The position numbers and the translations under genes were made by a program. The notes under the pieces are model-generated. The model was not told the DNA's origin. It was given only the letters and a program-made list of their open reading frames with translations, and ran no database searches. A DNA stretch of 20,120 nt. Source: Larix sibirica (Eukaryota > Streptophyta > Pinopsida > Pinales > Pinaceae). Location: assembly GCA_004151065.3 (NCBI GenBank), contig NWUY0304790337.1, positions 1 through 20,120 of the forward strand, written 5' to 3'. Positions 10,181 through 19,950 of the stretch are shown one piece after another; position 1 is the first letter of the stretch; each line of letters starts with the position of its first letter.

Positions 10181-10266
10181 TCCGTAGTCCCGCCTACCCC
10201 CCCATCAATAAGAGCTATGTGTATTGGGTCCTGCAGTCACTGTGGATTGGTGAATAAGTATGGGTA

Positions 10267-10560
10267 ACAGAAGGCCTAATGGAAGATTGTTAAAAGAAGA
10301 CCGAATGTGTGGAATAACTGAAAGCGTAAGGGAATGGAAGTATTGGTATAGGGCTTCATGAGTATAGGTAAAATAAAGAAAGGGTGGTAAATAAAGAATA
10401 CATAACGTAATGGGATTGGTAACATAAAGGCTAAAGAAGTATTGTTTCCAGGTAATGTGTTATGAACTGAAAGCCTAAATAACGTAATGTAGTATTGGTT
10501 CCTGAAAGCATAATGGAAGTAGTATTGGGTCCAGAAGGCATAAAGTGTAGATGCTTATTG
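10267..10560. repeat. degenerate ~30-bp minisatellite, GTATTGG-TCC-GAARGCATAA unit
   Basis: GTATTG elements occur at 10340, 10440, 10492 and 10522. The last two units are the clearest: GTATTGGTTCCTGAAAGCAT at 10492 and GTATTGGGTCCAGAAGGCAT at 10522, period 30. GAARGC-TAA halves also occur near 10269, 10319, 10467 and 10504. Older units have drifted and show indels. The flank to about 11330 keeps similar CATAAAG and CTAAAG words. Lone copies lie at 678-696, 10221-10236 and near 14303. Confidence 0.6.
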
Positions 10561-10845
10561 ATGGAGCAAACCGATTAACCCTATCGATTATAGATTTATA
10601 ACTGCCCGATAGCTGATCCCCCGATCGATTATCGACCTACTTTAACTTGCCACCTACACGATCCATCCCACCCCTTCACCCATCGTTACACAGTTAACCT
10701 GTCACCATAGCTCGATAGGTAAGTAATAGTAGCAGCTTAGGGAAGTAAGAATAGCTATGAGGAAGTGAGGCAGGGCAGTTAGAGGATGCTTAGCAAAGGG
10801 ATATTTTTATAACCTAACCTTGGAGCTATTATAACAATGAATGTT

Positions 10846-10881
10846 TGCCCCTTGCCCTCCCTTTGGTCAAGCAAGCCTTTT
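10846..10881 (+). repeat. GC-rich CCTY-TTTGGTC family, member 3
   Basis: TGCCCCTTGCCCTCCC runs into TTTGGTCAAGCAAGCCTTTT. The reverse complement of most of this segment is at 20065-20120, so the two are inverted copies about 9.2 kb apart. Confidence 0.65.
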
Positions 10882-11497
10882 GAACATGGTAAAAAGGGTG
10901 GATACATCCATCCTTAAGTTTATTCCATCCATCCCCAGACAGGAGGATAGGTTGAGTGCATTCAGACAGAAAAGAAGGTTTCTCATGCCCGATATGAAAT
11001 AGAAATTGAAAGGGTTGTTTGGATGGATAAATAACTTATATATAAGGCTATATCTAAGAAACGCTAAGATTAATAAGGGAAATCATTACAAATCTAGCAT
11101 AGAATATCCCTATTGAATCATAAAGAAAGTCTCCTCATTCCTGCCTATCTTAAACCATCCCGCGTAGGGTTTGACTGCTGTGCTGTGGTTTAGGGTATTT
11201 TCTGAAATCCTGTTCTATTGGTAAGTAACGTCATTAAACACATAAAGCCTAAAGCCTTCTACATAAAGTCATAAAGGAATAAAGATATAAATCTAAGTAA
11301 ATAAAGCTATGTAACTGAAAGCTCTTGTTCATATTGGAGAAGTTAGTAAGATGGGGTGAGTTTGAAGGGTATTCTGTTGAGGTTATTCCTTCCACTTGCC
11401 GAAAGAATGGTTGGCTAATAATTACCATCCTTGTTGGGCTATAAATAACTACCTGAGTGTTGGGCTATAATAAAAACAATGCAACTTGTTTGGGAAT

Positions 11498-11800
11498 GAT
11501 TGCTAACGCTTGACTCCTTATTGGGTGGATCGCTAACGCTTGCCGGAATGGATGGTCACCCGTTAAGAGCTAAATAAGAAATAGCTCATGGTGAAAGAAT
11601 GAATGAAAGAAAGGGCGAAAATAAAGTATAGTGTGCGCTATGATAGTGGCCAATAGTACTAATTATATAACTATGCCTACTATACATAATAGCCATAGTA
11701 GCGAACGGGAGTTAAGAGCGAAATAAATAAGAACGAAAATGGTTCTATTGATCGCTGTCGCTTGCCTCCTTTGTGGTGGTGCGTGAATCGCTAAAGCTTG
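11498..11800 (+). repeat. four copies of a GATCGCTAACGCTTG motif
   Basis: Copies are GATTGCTAACGCTTG (11498), GATCGCTAACGCTTG (11528, 30 bp later), GATCGCTGTCGCTTG (11750) and AATCGCTAAAGCTTG (11786). The last three are followed by GCC or GCCTCC-like bases. All are in the same orientation. A partial match (TTCGCTAACTAAAG) sits near 20048. Confidence 0.6.
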
Positions 11801-12184
11801 CCGCCTCCTTGACCAGAATATTTCCCCTGGTGATTACCCTGCTTCATCAGGATAGAAGGCAGCGCCCCTTGAGGTGAGTTGGATAGCCTACCGCTTGATG
11901 GATTTACCATTACGCCCGCTGTCTCGCATTCAGTCAGTTGGAATTACCCTGTATGCCATTAACCCATTAAGCTATAAACCATAGAGAGAGGCCCGGAATA
12001 GAATAGTGGCCTGGAAGAAGATCCGTGGGATAGCCGTTGGTTACACTTGCATGAGTCCGTGGGAGATCCATTGGATCCTCTATTCTATCTACCCCGAAAT
12101 GGTAACCACACCTCATAATAGGAAAAGGTATCATCCCTTCTATCCAAGCGGATTAAGTACATAATCGAGAGCTAATTGATCCAT

Positions 12185-12325
12185 AAGGGCAACGAAAAAG
12201 CTCAGGATGGAATTGAAGGCTAAGGGGTAATAACAAAGGTTGGGTAAAGGGGGTGAAGGTGATTAGAACAGGTGGTTCAGGCAAAGGGCTAGTCGGGTAA
12301 AGGTAATAAAGCAAAGGTCTAAGTG
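12185..12325. repeat. purine-rich low-complexity tract
   Basis: The plus strand is strongly G/A biased, with recurring GGGTAAAGG and AACAAAGG / AGCAAAGG words (near 12233-12250 and 12295-12320). The minus-strand frames crossing it are Pro/Leu-rich as a result. I see no gene. Confidence 0.45.
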
Positions 12326-12883
12326 CGGACCCACGCAAGGCCTTATTTCCAATCTAAGAGGTAAGGGTCTGTAGTATAAGGAAACCCACCAGGTGGGGTA
12401 AAAAATACTAGTGATAATAAAGTTATCAAGAAGAGTTTCCGTCGCATATTCCACAAAAAGCGAGGTTCGGCAAAATATAACGCAGCTTGCCTTTATATGG
12501 TCGTTCCCTAGGTACTGCTCCTGCCCTCTTTATTGGCACCGCCAGAACGGCTACCTTACTTGGTCTTTAATTCTTGGTCTTCCTTACTGCCTGCTAGTTG
12601 TTACTGATTGTTCTTCCGGAGGCCAAACATAGCCCCAAACCCAACATCTAATCTTGATTGTCTGACTTTCCTTAACAGAACGGGTACCATTTTCCAGAAG
12701 TTAGTTAGTTTACAACCAAGATGCCGCTCAAGTCCCCCCACCCCGGGCAGAACCGAACAAATTTTCCAGGTGGACACCCCAGTCTATCTTGTTGTTTACC
12801 TAGATCCTGGGGAGAGATGATGATTCCCTAGTATACAAAAGCCTAGTAGCTATAGTTTAGTTTACCTATACCATAGCTGCCCA

Positions 12884-13153
12884 GTCCCTTCATTCCGGTA
12901 TGCAGAAGCTTTAGCCATTAATATTTGGCAGTAGCTAGCCATTATCAGAGTAACGGAGTCTTCTGTTACACCTCCTACCCGGTTTACATGTTTATCTTCT
13001 ACTGGAGCCACCACCTATCTCACCTAGGATTGTTACAATCCTAGGATGGTAAGCCTACCAGATGTTTTGATTGGCTACCATGGGTTAAGAAGGGGGAGCC
13101 AGAATCCTCCCTCTTCAAATACATCAATGAGTTTATGTTTGTGGCATTCTTAG
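12884..13153 (+). other. Ser/Thr/Pro-rich reading-frame debris
   Basis: In one plus frame only two stops (TAG at 12935-12937 and 13025-13027) interrupt 90 codons. These include FRYAEALAINIWQ before the first stop and SSVTPPTRFTCLSSTGATTY before the second. Further along the same phase, 13271-13640 carries ESAPYRLPNLLTPDVYYVR and, after a stop, LVEIDSGAFIEV. The latter contains Asp-Ser-Gly-Ala at 13352-13363. Four residues are too few to claim an aspartic-protease site. I record the region as possible coding debris of unknown origin. Confidence 0.15.
13023..13045. repeat. perfect 11-bp inverted repeat with one-base centre
   Basis: The arms CCTAGGATTGT and ACAATCCTAGG flank a single T (23 bp, perfect). 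As RNA, a practical fold would be an 8-9 bp stem with a small loop. It is followed by AT-moderate sequence and not by a T tract, so it is not a bacterial-style terminator. In plant mitochondria, hairpins near transcript ends can protect RNA from 3' exonucleases. Nothing upstream here is a recognised gene to justify that role. Confidence 0.7.
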
Positions 13154-13263
13154 TCATCGCATTAAAGATCCTTAAAGGATGCCAAATGATGTTAGGCCTT
13201 ACCTACAACTTGGTGATGGACAGGGTAAATAAGATTGGTTCTTGGGTGTATATTTACCAGTGA
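13045..13263 (+). other. open frame of 72 codons without an early ATG
   Basis: The frame is open between a TAG at 13042-13044 and a TGA at 13261-13263. It has a protein-like look: FDWLPWVKKGEPESSLFKY, then a hydrophobic helix MFVAFLVIALKIL, then LTYNLVMDRVNKIGSWVY. The first ATG falls only at about codon 31, which would leave a 42-residue peptide. No family is recognised. It begins at the right edge of the perfect inverted repeat at 13023-13045. A second frame of the same strand (from ATG 13046) overlaps it, which makes chance the likelier explanation for either. Confidence 0.15.
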
Positions 13264-15793
13264 TTAAATGTATGGTGCTGAATCAGCTCCCTACAGGCTT
13301 CCTAATCTTTTGACTCCTGATGTATATTACGTTAGATAGCTTGTGGAAATAGATTCCGGTGCATTTATTGAAGTTTAAGAAGAATAATAGCATGACCTAT
13401 CCCATTGTTGTGGGAGGCTATTCCATCTCAGATAGAAAGGGTGGGGTGCCAAAGAGGCCGTTCAATTACTGGAAAAGCTTATTTTACCTCGGGATAAGGC
13501 ATGAAGATATGACCTTCACTCACTTTACAATGGCAGTAGAGAAGGATAAATAGAAGCTAGGGCCGACCATGTGTTGGTCACTTACAACCTTATTCCTGGG
13601 CAGTTACAACTGGTAACTGAGTATCAGTTGTAGAGACTAACCTTGTAGCACTAGTATATGTTTGATGAGTATAGGTTCTTTACTACTTCAAATTAATGCA
13701 CTGGGTGGAGCTTCCGTGTGACTGCTCATGCTGCACCTTCTAGCTCATACTGACTCCTGGCATGTCCTTAATGAGTGAGGTGGGCAGCAGGTCATTCTTG
13801 ATAGACGGCTAGGAGGGTAACCTTCTTCCTATTAGGCGAGCATAATCGATCCTAATAAACTATGTCGTTCGTCGAGTGCTAAAATAATAACGCTATAATA
13901 TATGTATGATTGTATAATTTCTATTTCTAAATCTAAACTTTTTCAAGTGCTCCCTTCATCCGACTACTCCAACACATATATACCCTTCCTTTCTTTTTAG
14001 CACTTGGTTGAGCGCAGATATATTGCCTTGGGGCGGGAACACCAACTTAGTAGGGAGCTAGTTTCGTTCTTCAACAATCCAGTTTACTAAATACAAAATT
14101 GAGCTCTGGAACCTGTATATGAACTTTTGTAACTTGGTAGACACGAATTTTTCATTAATATATATTCTATTTTGTGACAATACGGAGTGAGTGCAGATAC
14201 CAGTGACTTATATTTAGGTTGTCAATTAAAATACTGGCGACTTTTTAATAGGTATAGCTTGCCATACAGTAGACTGTTTTTAACTGAATTATCTTTATTT
14301 ATTTATTGGGTCCAGGCAGGGTGGGTTTAGCAGACAGATAAGTAGGCTAGAAGATGAGCTACGAATTGCTACAGGCTCTTGCGTGTGGACCATACCCCCT
14401 ATAGGCCTTAGGGCAATGAAAGTTTTAAGATATCCGGGCACACAAACTCTCGATCCGAGACACTCTAAGTACCTAGGCCATCGGGTGTGGTTCAATAGAA
14501 ATAAAGCCAAATGGGTATCGCATTGGTATAAATAAATAGGGGATCGGCGACGACTATGATAAACAAATTATTTTCGTGTGTTTACCTTATAATATAGCAT
14601 ATAGTAGGGGTCTCCCATAAATGTAAGAACCTCGGAGATCCTTCGTAGGAGTTTGGTAAGGGAATTTGCATTAATTGACGGAGAAGTTTTGTTAAATCTC
14701 AGAAGGTGCGAAGCGCTTTCCTGAGGCCCCCACCCAATAAAGACTTAATCCTTATAGCTGGAAAATTCGGTCACGTGGAAGATATCCCATTTTGCCAGAA
14801 TCTGTTGATTGCTTTGTACCAATTTATAATGAAAACACGACTGCTCGTTGCAAGATCACTGAAGGAAAGGTTTGTAATAAACCACGGAACCAACTGGTTC
14901 CACTATATACTGTAGCCCTCACCACGCCGCTTATATCTTATCGGGGTTTTCCTCCAGCAGCAGTACATATGAGGCACTTAAAGTTAAGCCACAGTGCAAA
15001 GAGCCAAAAAAACCCATTCTATTTTCATTAGCATTGATTATAGGGTACAATATAATGTTTATACGCCAGAGATGGTAGCCAGTGCCTGTCATCAGCTATT
15101 TGACCTACAGGAACTAGTCATTACCACCGTAGAGCAGGCACCAATCCGACGATAGGTAGTAACAGAACAGCAATAAAAACGAACTCTTTTTGTTGGTTTC
15201 CACCCGCTCTTTATTTAAAAAGATACACGCCCTCGTATGTATCCCCAAAACAAAAAAAGGTTGCTGCTGAACTTCAATCTTTTGTTCGGAGAAGGGCACT
15301 TCTTAGAAATCGGTTACCGGCCTCTCCCTCCCCGAGGAGGACACATAACTCCGGTTTGCCAAGCTAGTACACTTAGCCTATCCCTTCATCCACTCTGTTT
15401 CCTCGAGCGAGAGTGCAAAAGTCTGAATCCAATAATTACAATTACATTATACAAGATATATAAGTAAGTCATACATAAGTAACTAATCTTGCCTCTTTGG
15501 GGCTAAGCCCACTACATCGGGAATCCCACGAAGTGTATATGCTTCAGAAGGAGATGAGGCTTAAGCGGTAACTGTTGCTAGCAAGCTTTACTGTTTCTGT
15601 CATCACTATTCGCCAGTGGGGAGGCACCAATCTTTAAGCGTGGCCAACCTTAAGACTAATATGAGTCAATCGGGGGCACAGAGTCCGATTCCCCGCTTCC
15701 ACCTCCCAAGTACTATTCGTATTATTTATTTGTCTTCGTAGACCGCCCTGCAGATAGGGTTTCACATCCAGCAATCTGATCATTCAAAAGCCG

Positions 15794-15835
15794 GGTCCAC
15801 GTCCGCCTCCACATCCAAGTCCGTAGAGTCCGTAG
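15794..15835. repeat. TCCNNN hexamer repeat
   Basis: TCC occurs at 15796, 15802, 15808, 15814 and 15820 (period 6), then at 15829. The minus strand therefore reads Gly/Cys-rich (YGLGCGGGRGPGF, then a stop). Confidence 0.6.
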
Positions 15836-15894
15836 CACCCGCAGCAGTAGCTTATTCGAAATGTCTGGGGAAGGCGCACAAAAAACATATATTT

Positions 15895-16009
15895 CTATAA
15901 TATAGAAGGATCAATTAGCAAAATTGACCCCTCAAGTTATCGATTAGGAAGGGCCCCCGATATATTATAGCTTTATGTGACTCATAAAACTACATAAACC
16001 TATAATATA
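15895..16009. repeat. AT-rich 10-mer in direct and inverted copies
   Basis: CTATAATATA occurs at 15895-15904 and 16000-16009, and its exact reverse complement TATATTATAG at 15961-15970. With such low complexity the match could be chance. Confidence 0.35.
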
Positions 16010-16782
16010 AAGCGGATAGACTTACAACAATGGAGCAAACACGATCAAAGTTGTTAGCTACTATTCCTTTGGGCGGGACCCCCTCACCCCCTTTCACTAG
16101 CAAATGGACCATCCAGGTAAGGTCCGATAGGTCTTGCCCTTCATAGACCACCCAACACTCCCGTCGCCATGCAGCAGCGACAAGGACAGAATTCTTGTGT
16201 CAAGGCCCACTACACCCGTTTACTAAGCAGAGAGGGCATAAACTCACACGTTATTCTGTCCTACTACTGTTGAATCGTTTAAGTTCTATTCATTCAAACT
16301 CTGCCGCTAAAATTCACTTCGTACCAGTCACCTATCCCAACCTTCACATATTCTAGCACTGCTCTCTCTTGACCCCGCTTCTCATCAATTGGGATGTTAG
16401 GCAGCACGTCGGACGGTAAATAATCAAGGTGGTTGGATTGTGCATGAAGGAAGATTGTAAAGACAGGGTATCCTGAAGTAATCGCTTTATATAAGAATAG
16501 AGAACCACTGAATCATTGTAAGCTACAAGAATACCACAATCTATGGCCGCCTCATCAATGCAATAAATAGCATCAATGTGTGTCGGGGAGTCATAGGGGG
16601 GTCGTTTCTAGCGTTCATAACAAAGAGGGTAGTGTAAAACTCATCCTGATTATTACCTCGTGATTCCTTCCGATTGTATCTCTGAATAGAAGCCTCCCGG
16701 CGCGAAGACTTATAGTTTCGTTCAAGACTGCTCCTTTCTTACTGTGATAGTGGAGTGGAGGATCGTCCCCATTTTCTTATCA

Positions 16783-16800
16783 CTATGTAGTCTATGTAGT
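16783..16800. repeat. perfect 9-bp tandem duplication
   Basis: CTATGTAGT occurs twice in a row (16783-16791 and 16792-16800). Confidence 0.6.
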
Positions 16801-17720
16801 AAGTGTATCGTGCGGGTTCGGAGCTACTGATGTGTTGTTGCTAAGTGGGAATACTAACTAGCGGGAGCAATTTGAATCCCATACGTGCGTGGCAGCCCAT
16901 CTCTGGTAAGCTTGATTCAGCTACACCATTGGATCACTTACTTACCCTCCTCACGCACCTAGCAACTGGACGATCACACAACTCGTAATGTGGGTGGTCC
17001 TGAGAGACCTTAGTCAGTACCCAGACACGCCCGAGTGTAGTCTCCATCTGACAAGTATAAAAATACACTCCGACTCTGGATTTTGGTGTTACCCTCCTTT
17101 TGTATTCCCACCACTAACGTTAATATTGCGTAACTTATATGTTGCCATTCCATAAAACTTATACGTTTCGTCTTTAGGTATAATAATAATGAGCGGAGAG
17201 CTCTCCATAATAATTTTAGTAGCTGTACTGCGCTGCTGAATTTATACTCCAGAAATGAATTAGTAGATGCTTACTTTATTGTTACCCGAGAAGAGCCTGC
17301 AACGTATAGGAAGGAGTATCCGCGAACGACTACTTGTGTGTGTGTGGTATTCCGTGCAATCATAGCGGAGAGTTCTCTCGTACTTATAAGGCAGGGCGAC
17401 CTATTTATTAAAGGGTTCAAACGGGGGATAATTAGTTGAGTCCGAGATTCACATTGCTAGGCTCAATATGATATTTGCGGGGTTTTGGCTGGAAATAATA
17501 CGCTGTGATATCAGATCCACTTATCCGTTAAAGGAGTTGAACCTACCTATAGAAAGGGAGTAAAACCTAAAGGGAGTGGAAGAAGTAACTTAAAGCCCGA
17601 CCTTTTAGGGATTAGGCCCTTACCTAAGGCCCTTTCCTCTAGGTCCTTGAACTCCCCATGAATGTCTGGTCCTACCATTGATTCCTTAGAGCGGGTTACT
17701 CGATGCCGGCTGCCTAAAGG

Positions 17721-17808
17721 TGAAATTGATTGGGTAAAGGTTACAGTTATAGGTGACTAAGGGATTATGAAATTGATCAGGTCAATTTCACAGTTATAGG
17801 CGGGTTTG
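17721..17808. repeat. 47-bp tandem duplication with an internal hairpin
   Basis: TGAAATTGAT starts units at 17721 and 17768, and ACAGTTATAGG recurs at the matching place in both. The second unit contains TGAAATTGA-TCAGG-TCAATTTCA (17768-17790), a perfect 9-bp stem with a 5-base loop. The first copy lacks this because its right arm differs. Confidence 0.65.
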
Positions 17809-18424
17809 AACAGAACCAGGGAAGGAATAGAGTAGTCAATATCATTTGAAAATAAAATAGCCAAATATGGTGTCCTGAGATCCCCGGGGAAATCAATGGA
17901 TGAAAGATGACCTCACCCTATATCAGAGTATACCCCACCAAAAAGTCGTCTACCTCTACTCTATTCTATACCCGGTTATTCTCCCTACGGCTAACAACTA
18001 CTTGAAACCCTTGGCCCAGCTTGCCTATATCGGGGAGCTCTAGGCGAACACACCGAACCAAGACCTTTGGCCCACACCCTGGCCTTCATTCCCTAAATTG
18101 TCATACCCCTTACAGCCCTTGCCTGACCGGCCCAATAAGAACCCCTGCCGAAGCGGTTACCAACTACCTAACCCCTGCTGATCCAACCCCGCGTGGCGAG
18201 ATCTATTCATAAGCCCAGCACTGCAGTCATTAGCCCAACTAGACCCATAGAAAGAAAAGTTAGCTTAGCTAATCTACTTTATCTCATCGAAGGAAGATAA
18301 AGGTGAGAGTTACTTGTATCCATTTGATTCAATAGCAAAATCTGAAGTGAGGTGAATACAAGACCCTTCGTCCCGCTTGTGGGTGGTATCCTGCTCCTTC
18401 GCAATCAATCTATTTCCCACGAGC
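17809..18424. other. non-coding stretch
   Basis: A short Pro/Thr-rich frame (18021-18212) includes EAVTNYLTPADPTPRGE, but it matches no family I know and overlaps a weak CCCCTGC repeat (about 18141 and 18172). Nothing else is seen. Confidence 0.4.
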
Positions 18425-18510
18425 ACTCGAAGGATTTCTTTCCTATTATTCATTACTCGAACCGGAAAGCATTCGAACTAAGGCTTGCACTCGAACCGGC
18501 ATGCGAGGCG
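18425..18510. repeat. ACTCGAA tandem repeat, 30-34-bp period
   Basis: ACTCGAAGG at 18425, ACTCGAACCGGAAAGC at 18455 and ACTCGAACCGGCATGC at 18489. The last two share 14 of 16 bases. The reverse complement (GGTTCGAGT) resembles a tRNA T-loop, but no stem or acceptor supports a tRNA. Confidence 0.6.
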
Positions 18511-18697
18511 ATATGCATGTGAGGTTACAGCCAGTAAAAATATCCTTTCCTTTTAATCGGACCATGGGGCAGGGTTAGGGTAGGCTAGGATAAAAATGAA
18601 CCACATGCAGGAGGCAGAGAATCATTCACAAATTATGGACTGTGACCTGTTAAATAGGTACTTCTTTTGAACAAAATTGTTATATAATGAAAATTGG

Positions 18698-19147
18698 AAC
18701 AGGGACGTTGCTGGTGGTGCTTTCAATTATGGGGTTATACTTTATTTACAGATTACACTGCTCCCAACTAGATGCTTTTAGAGGTGCTGCATTAATTCTT
18801 TTTCCACTGCTTTATACACTGCTTATTCAACTGGATCCGCTTCTTTTGTATATGCTGCTGGACCTGGAACTGGGATTCAAACTAGTTATCTACTTTAGCT
18901 GGATAAGATAGATATACTGCTCGACATCAACAGCTGCTTTTACCCCGGTTCTTCAGCTACTGAGTTAACTGCTTATGCTTTTTTTGCTTTAACCGAGTCA
19001 ACTGGGTTGGTGGGTGGGTTCACCACCGCCTCTTCGTCTGCCTCCTAGGCCTTTGACCTTTCGGGTTATCCAGATTGGTCCACCGCTATACCGCTTATTT
19101 ATGGTATACTTGCCATGGATCTTTCTCTTTGCGAGGTAGATAGAATA
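18698..19147 (+). pseudogene. second Ala/Ser/Thr/Gly/Tyr-rich frame with three stops
   Basis: A single plus-strand frame shows strong residue bias over about 150 codons despite TAG stops at 18779-18781, 18896-18898 and 19046-19048. Pieces between the stops read STALYTAYSTGSASFVYAAG, then YPGSSATELTAYAFF followed by STGLVGGFTTASSSAS, then AFDLSGYPDWSTAIP. ACT-GCT and GCT-GCT codon pairs recur. The stops rule out an intact gene. Either this is a fossil of a repetitive protein gene, or a degenerate minisatellite with a unit length divisible by three. The frame starting at the ATG at 18687 is a shadow in another phase and gives a Leu-rich product. No family is recognised. Confidence 0.25.
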
Positions 19148-19315
19148 TGATTTGGACCTCCAACAAACAAAGTTTATCTTTTGGAAATACATGGTTGGCT
19201 TTTCGGATCGACCGGAAGAAACTGGGCACCCACCTGCACCAACTTATAGATAGATACTACCTACCCAGGAATGTACCAAACTTACTGCGAGCGTTGGATC
19301 GGATGGAAGGGTGTC

Positions 19316-19387
19316 ACATAGCGAGAGAGAGTATTGTTGTATGGGCTTCAACATAGAGAGAGCATTGGTATTGGTCACGGGCTTCAG
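19316..19387. repeat. two-copy tandem repeat, 35-bp period
   Basis: The unit starting ACATAGCGAGAGAG (19316) recurs as ACATAGAGAGAG (19351). Each copy contains a TATTG or CATTG-type stretch and ends in GGGCTTCA (near 19343 and 19379). Small indels separate the copies. Confidence 0.65.
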
Positions 19388-19549
19388 ACAGCATTCACCA
19401 GCTTACATATAACACTTACTTAATTTCTATGCTGGGTACCACTATGAATATTTACCTTTACCTTTACTGCCGGATTTCCAGTCAACTTGCTTGGCCTTGC
19501 TTATTGTAAAAGCAAGTTTCCAAAGGGCATATCACCCTGCCAGTATCCC

Positions 19550-19655
19550 AGCCGAGTAGCTCAGCCCAGTCTGTATTTATAGATTAGCCAAGTCAATTAG
19601 CACAGTATATTAGCGCAGTCCAAGTAACCAAGTCAAGTCGAGTAATGCACCATCC
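19550..19655. repeat. degenerate 13-bp tandem repeat, AGCNNAGT core
   Basis: AGCCGAGT (19550), AGCCCAGT (19563), AGCCAAGT (19586), AGCACAGT (19599) and AGCGCAGT (19612) are spaced 13, 23, 13 and 13. CCAAGT-type cores continue near 19621-19637. Despite GTAGCTCAG-like wording, this is not a tRNA D-arm. Confidence 0.6.
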
Positions 19656-19950
19656 CAGCAGCCCAGCCCTTGCACTCTTTCCCACTTCCATAGCTGATAG
19701 GAGGGAGAGGAATAACCCTCGAATTAAAAGCACCGGCTTTCGTCTCTCGCATGATAGTTTCCTTTATTTTGGGAGAACCTCAAAAAATTGCCTGGTATCG
19801 TTTCGTTCTTATTCAATTTAGTTCTAAGGGATGGTCGGTCTTGATGGTACTACAACTAATCTTCCTTTAAGCGGGTGCGGAAGCACGCTCGACTGATAAG
19901 GCCGCCATCAAATTGAAGTAACCCAACTGGGCGTCGGGAGATTATAGATA

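Larger units (their letters stand above)
10561..12883. other. repeat-worn spacer
   Basis: No recognisable gene. About 11220-11330 is rich in CATAAAG and CTAAAG words like the minisatellite to its left. Short frames at 12153-12820 cross the purine-rich tract or its edge and show no family resemblance. Confidence 0.45.
13641..17720. other. non-coding stretch
   Basis: No recognisable gene. CGAGTGCTAAAA (13873-13884) and TTTTAGCACTTG (13995-14006) form an 11-of-12 inverted pair about 110 bp apart. TATTGGGTCCAG near 14304 echoes the minisatellite unit. Frames at 14706-15031 and 15114-15467 are short and overlapping. From 15470 to 17720 no frame reaches 60 codons. Confidence 0.45.

Noticed and set aside
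11981-11992. CATAGAGAGAG (also at 742 and 19352) as a plant mitochondrial promoter
   Set aside because: It lacks the CRTA-AGAGA core form and has no gene downstream. The copy at 19352 belongs to a tandem repeat.
12943-12955. TATCAGAGTA as a retrotransposon primer-binding site (compare TGGTATCAGAGC)
   Set aside because: Only seven or eight bases agree, and no terminal repeats or polymerase motifs are found nearby.
15618-15710. Possible tRNA or tmRNA-like end: GGGAGGC near 15620 and GATTCCCCGC...CCACCTCCC near 15690-15708
   Set aside because: The ends pair partly, but the would-be T-arm loop is far too long and no D-arm or anticodon arm can be drawn.
16860-16935. CTTGATTCAGCTACACCATTGGATCA resembling a minus-strand tRNA D-arm region
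   Set aside because: No matching T-arm or acceptor stem; only a short wording resemblance.
17335-17347. TG dinucleotide run as a microsatellite
   Set aside because: Only about six units; not worth a separate feature.
17530-17580. GGAGTTGAACCTACC resembling the reverse complement of a tRNA T-arm
   Set aside because: The stem does not pair and no anticodon or acceptor stem follows at the right distance.
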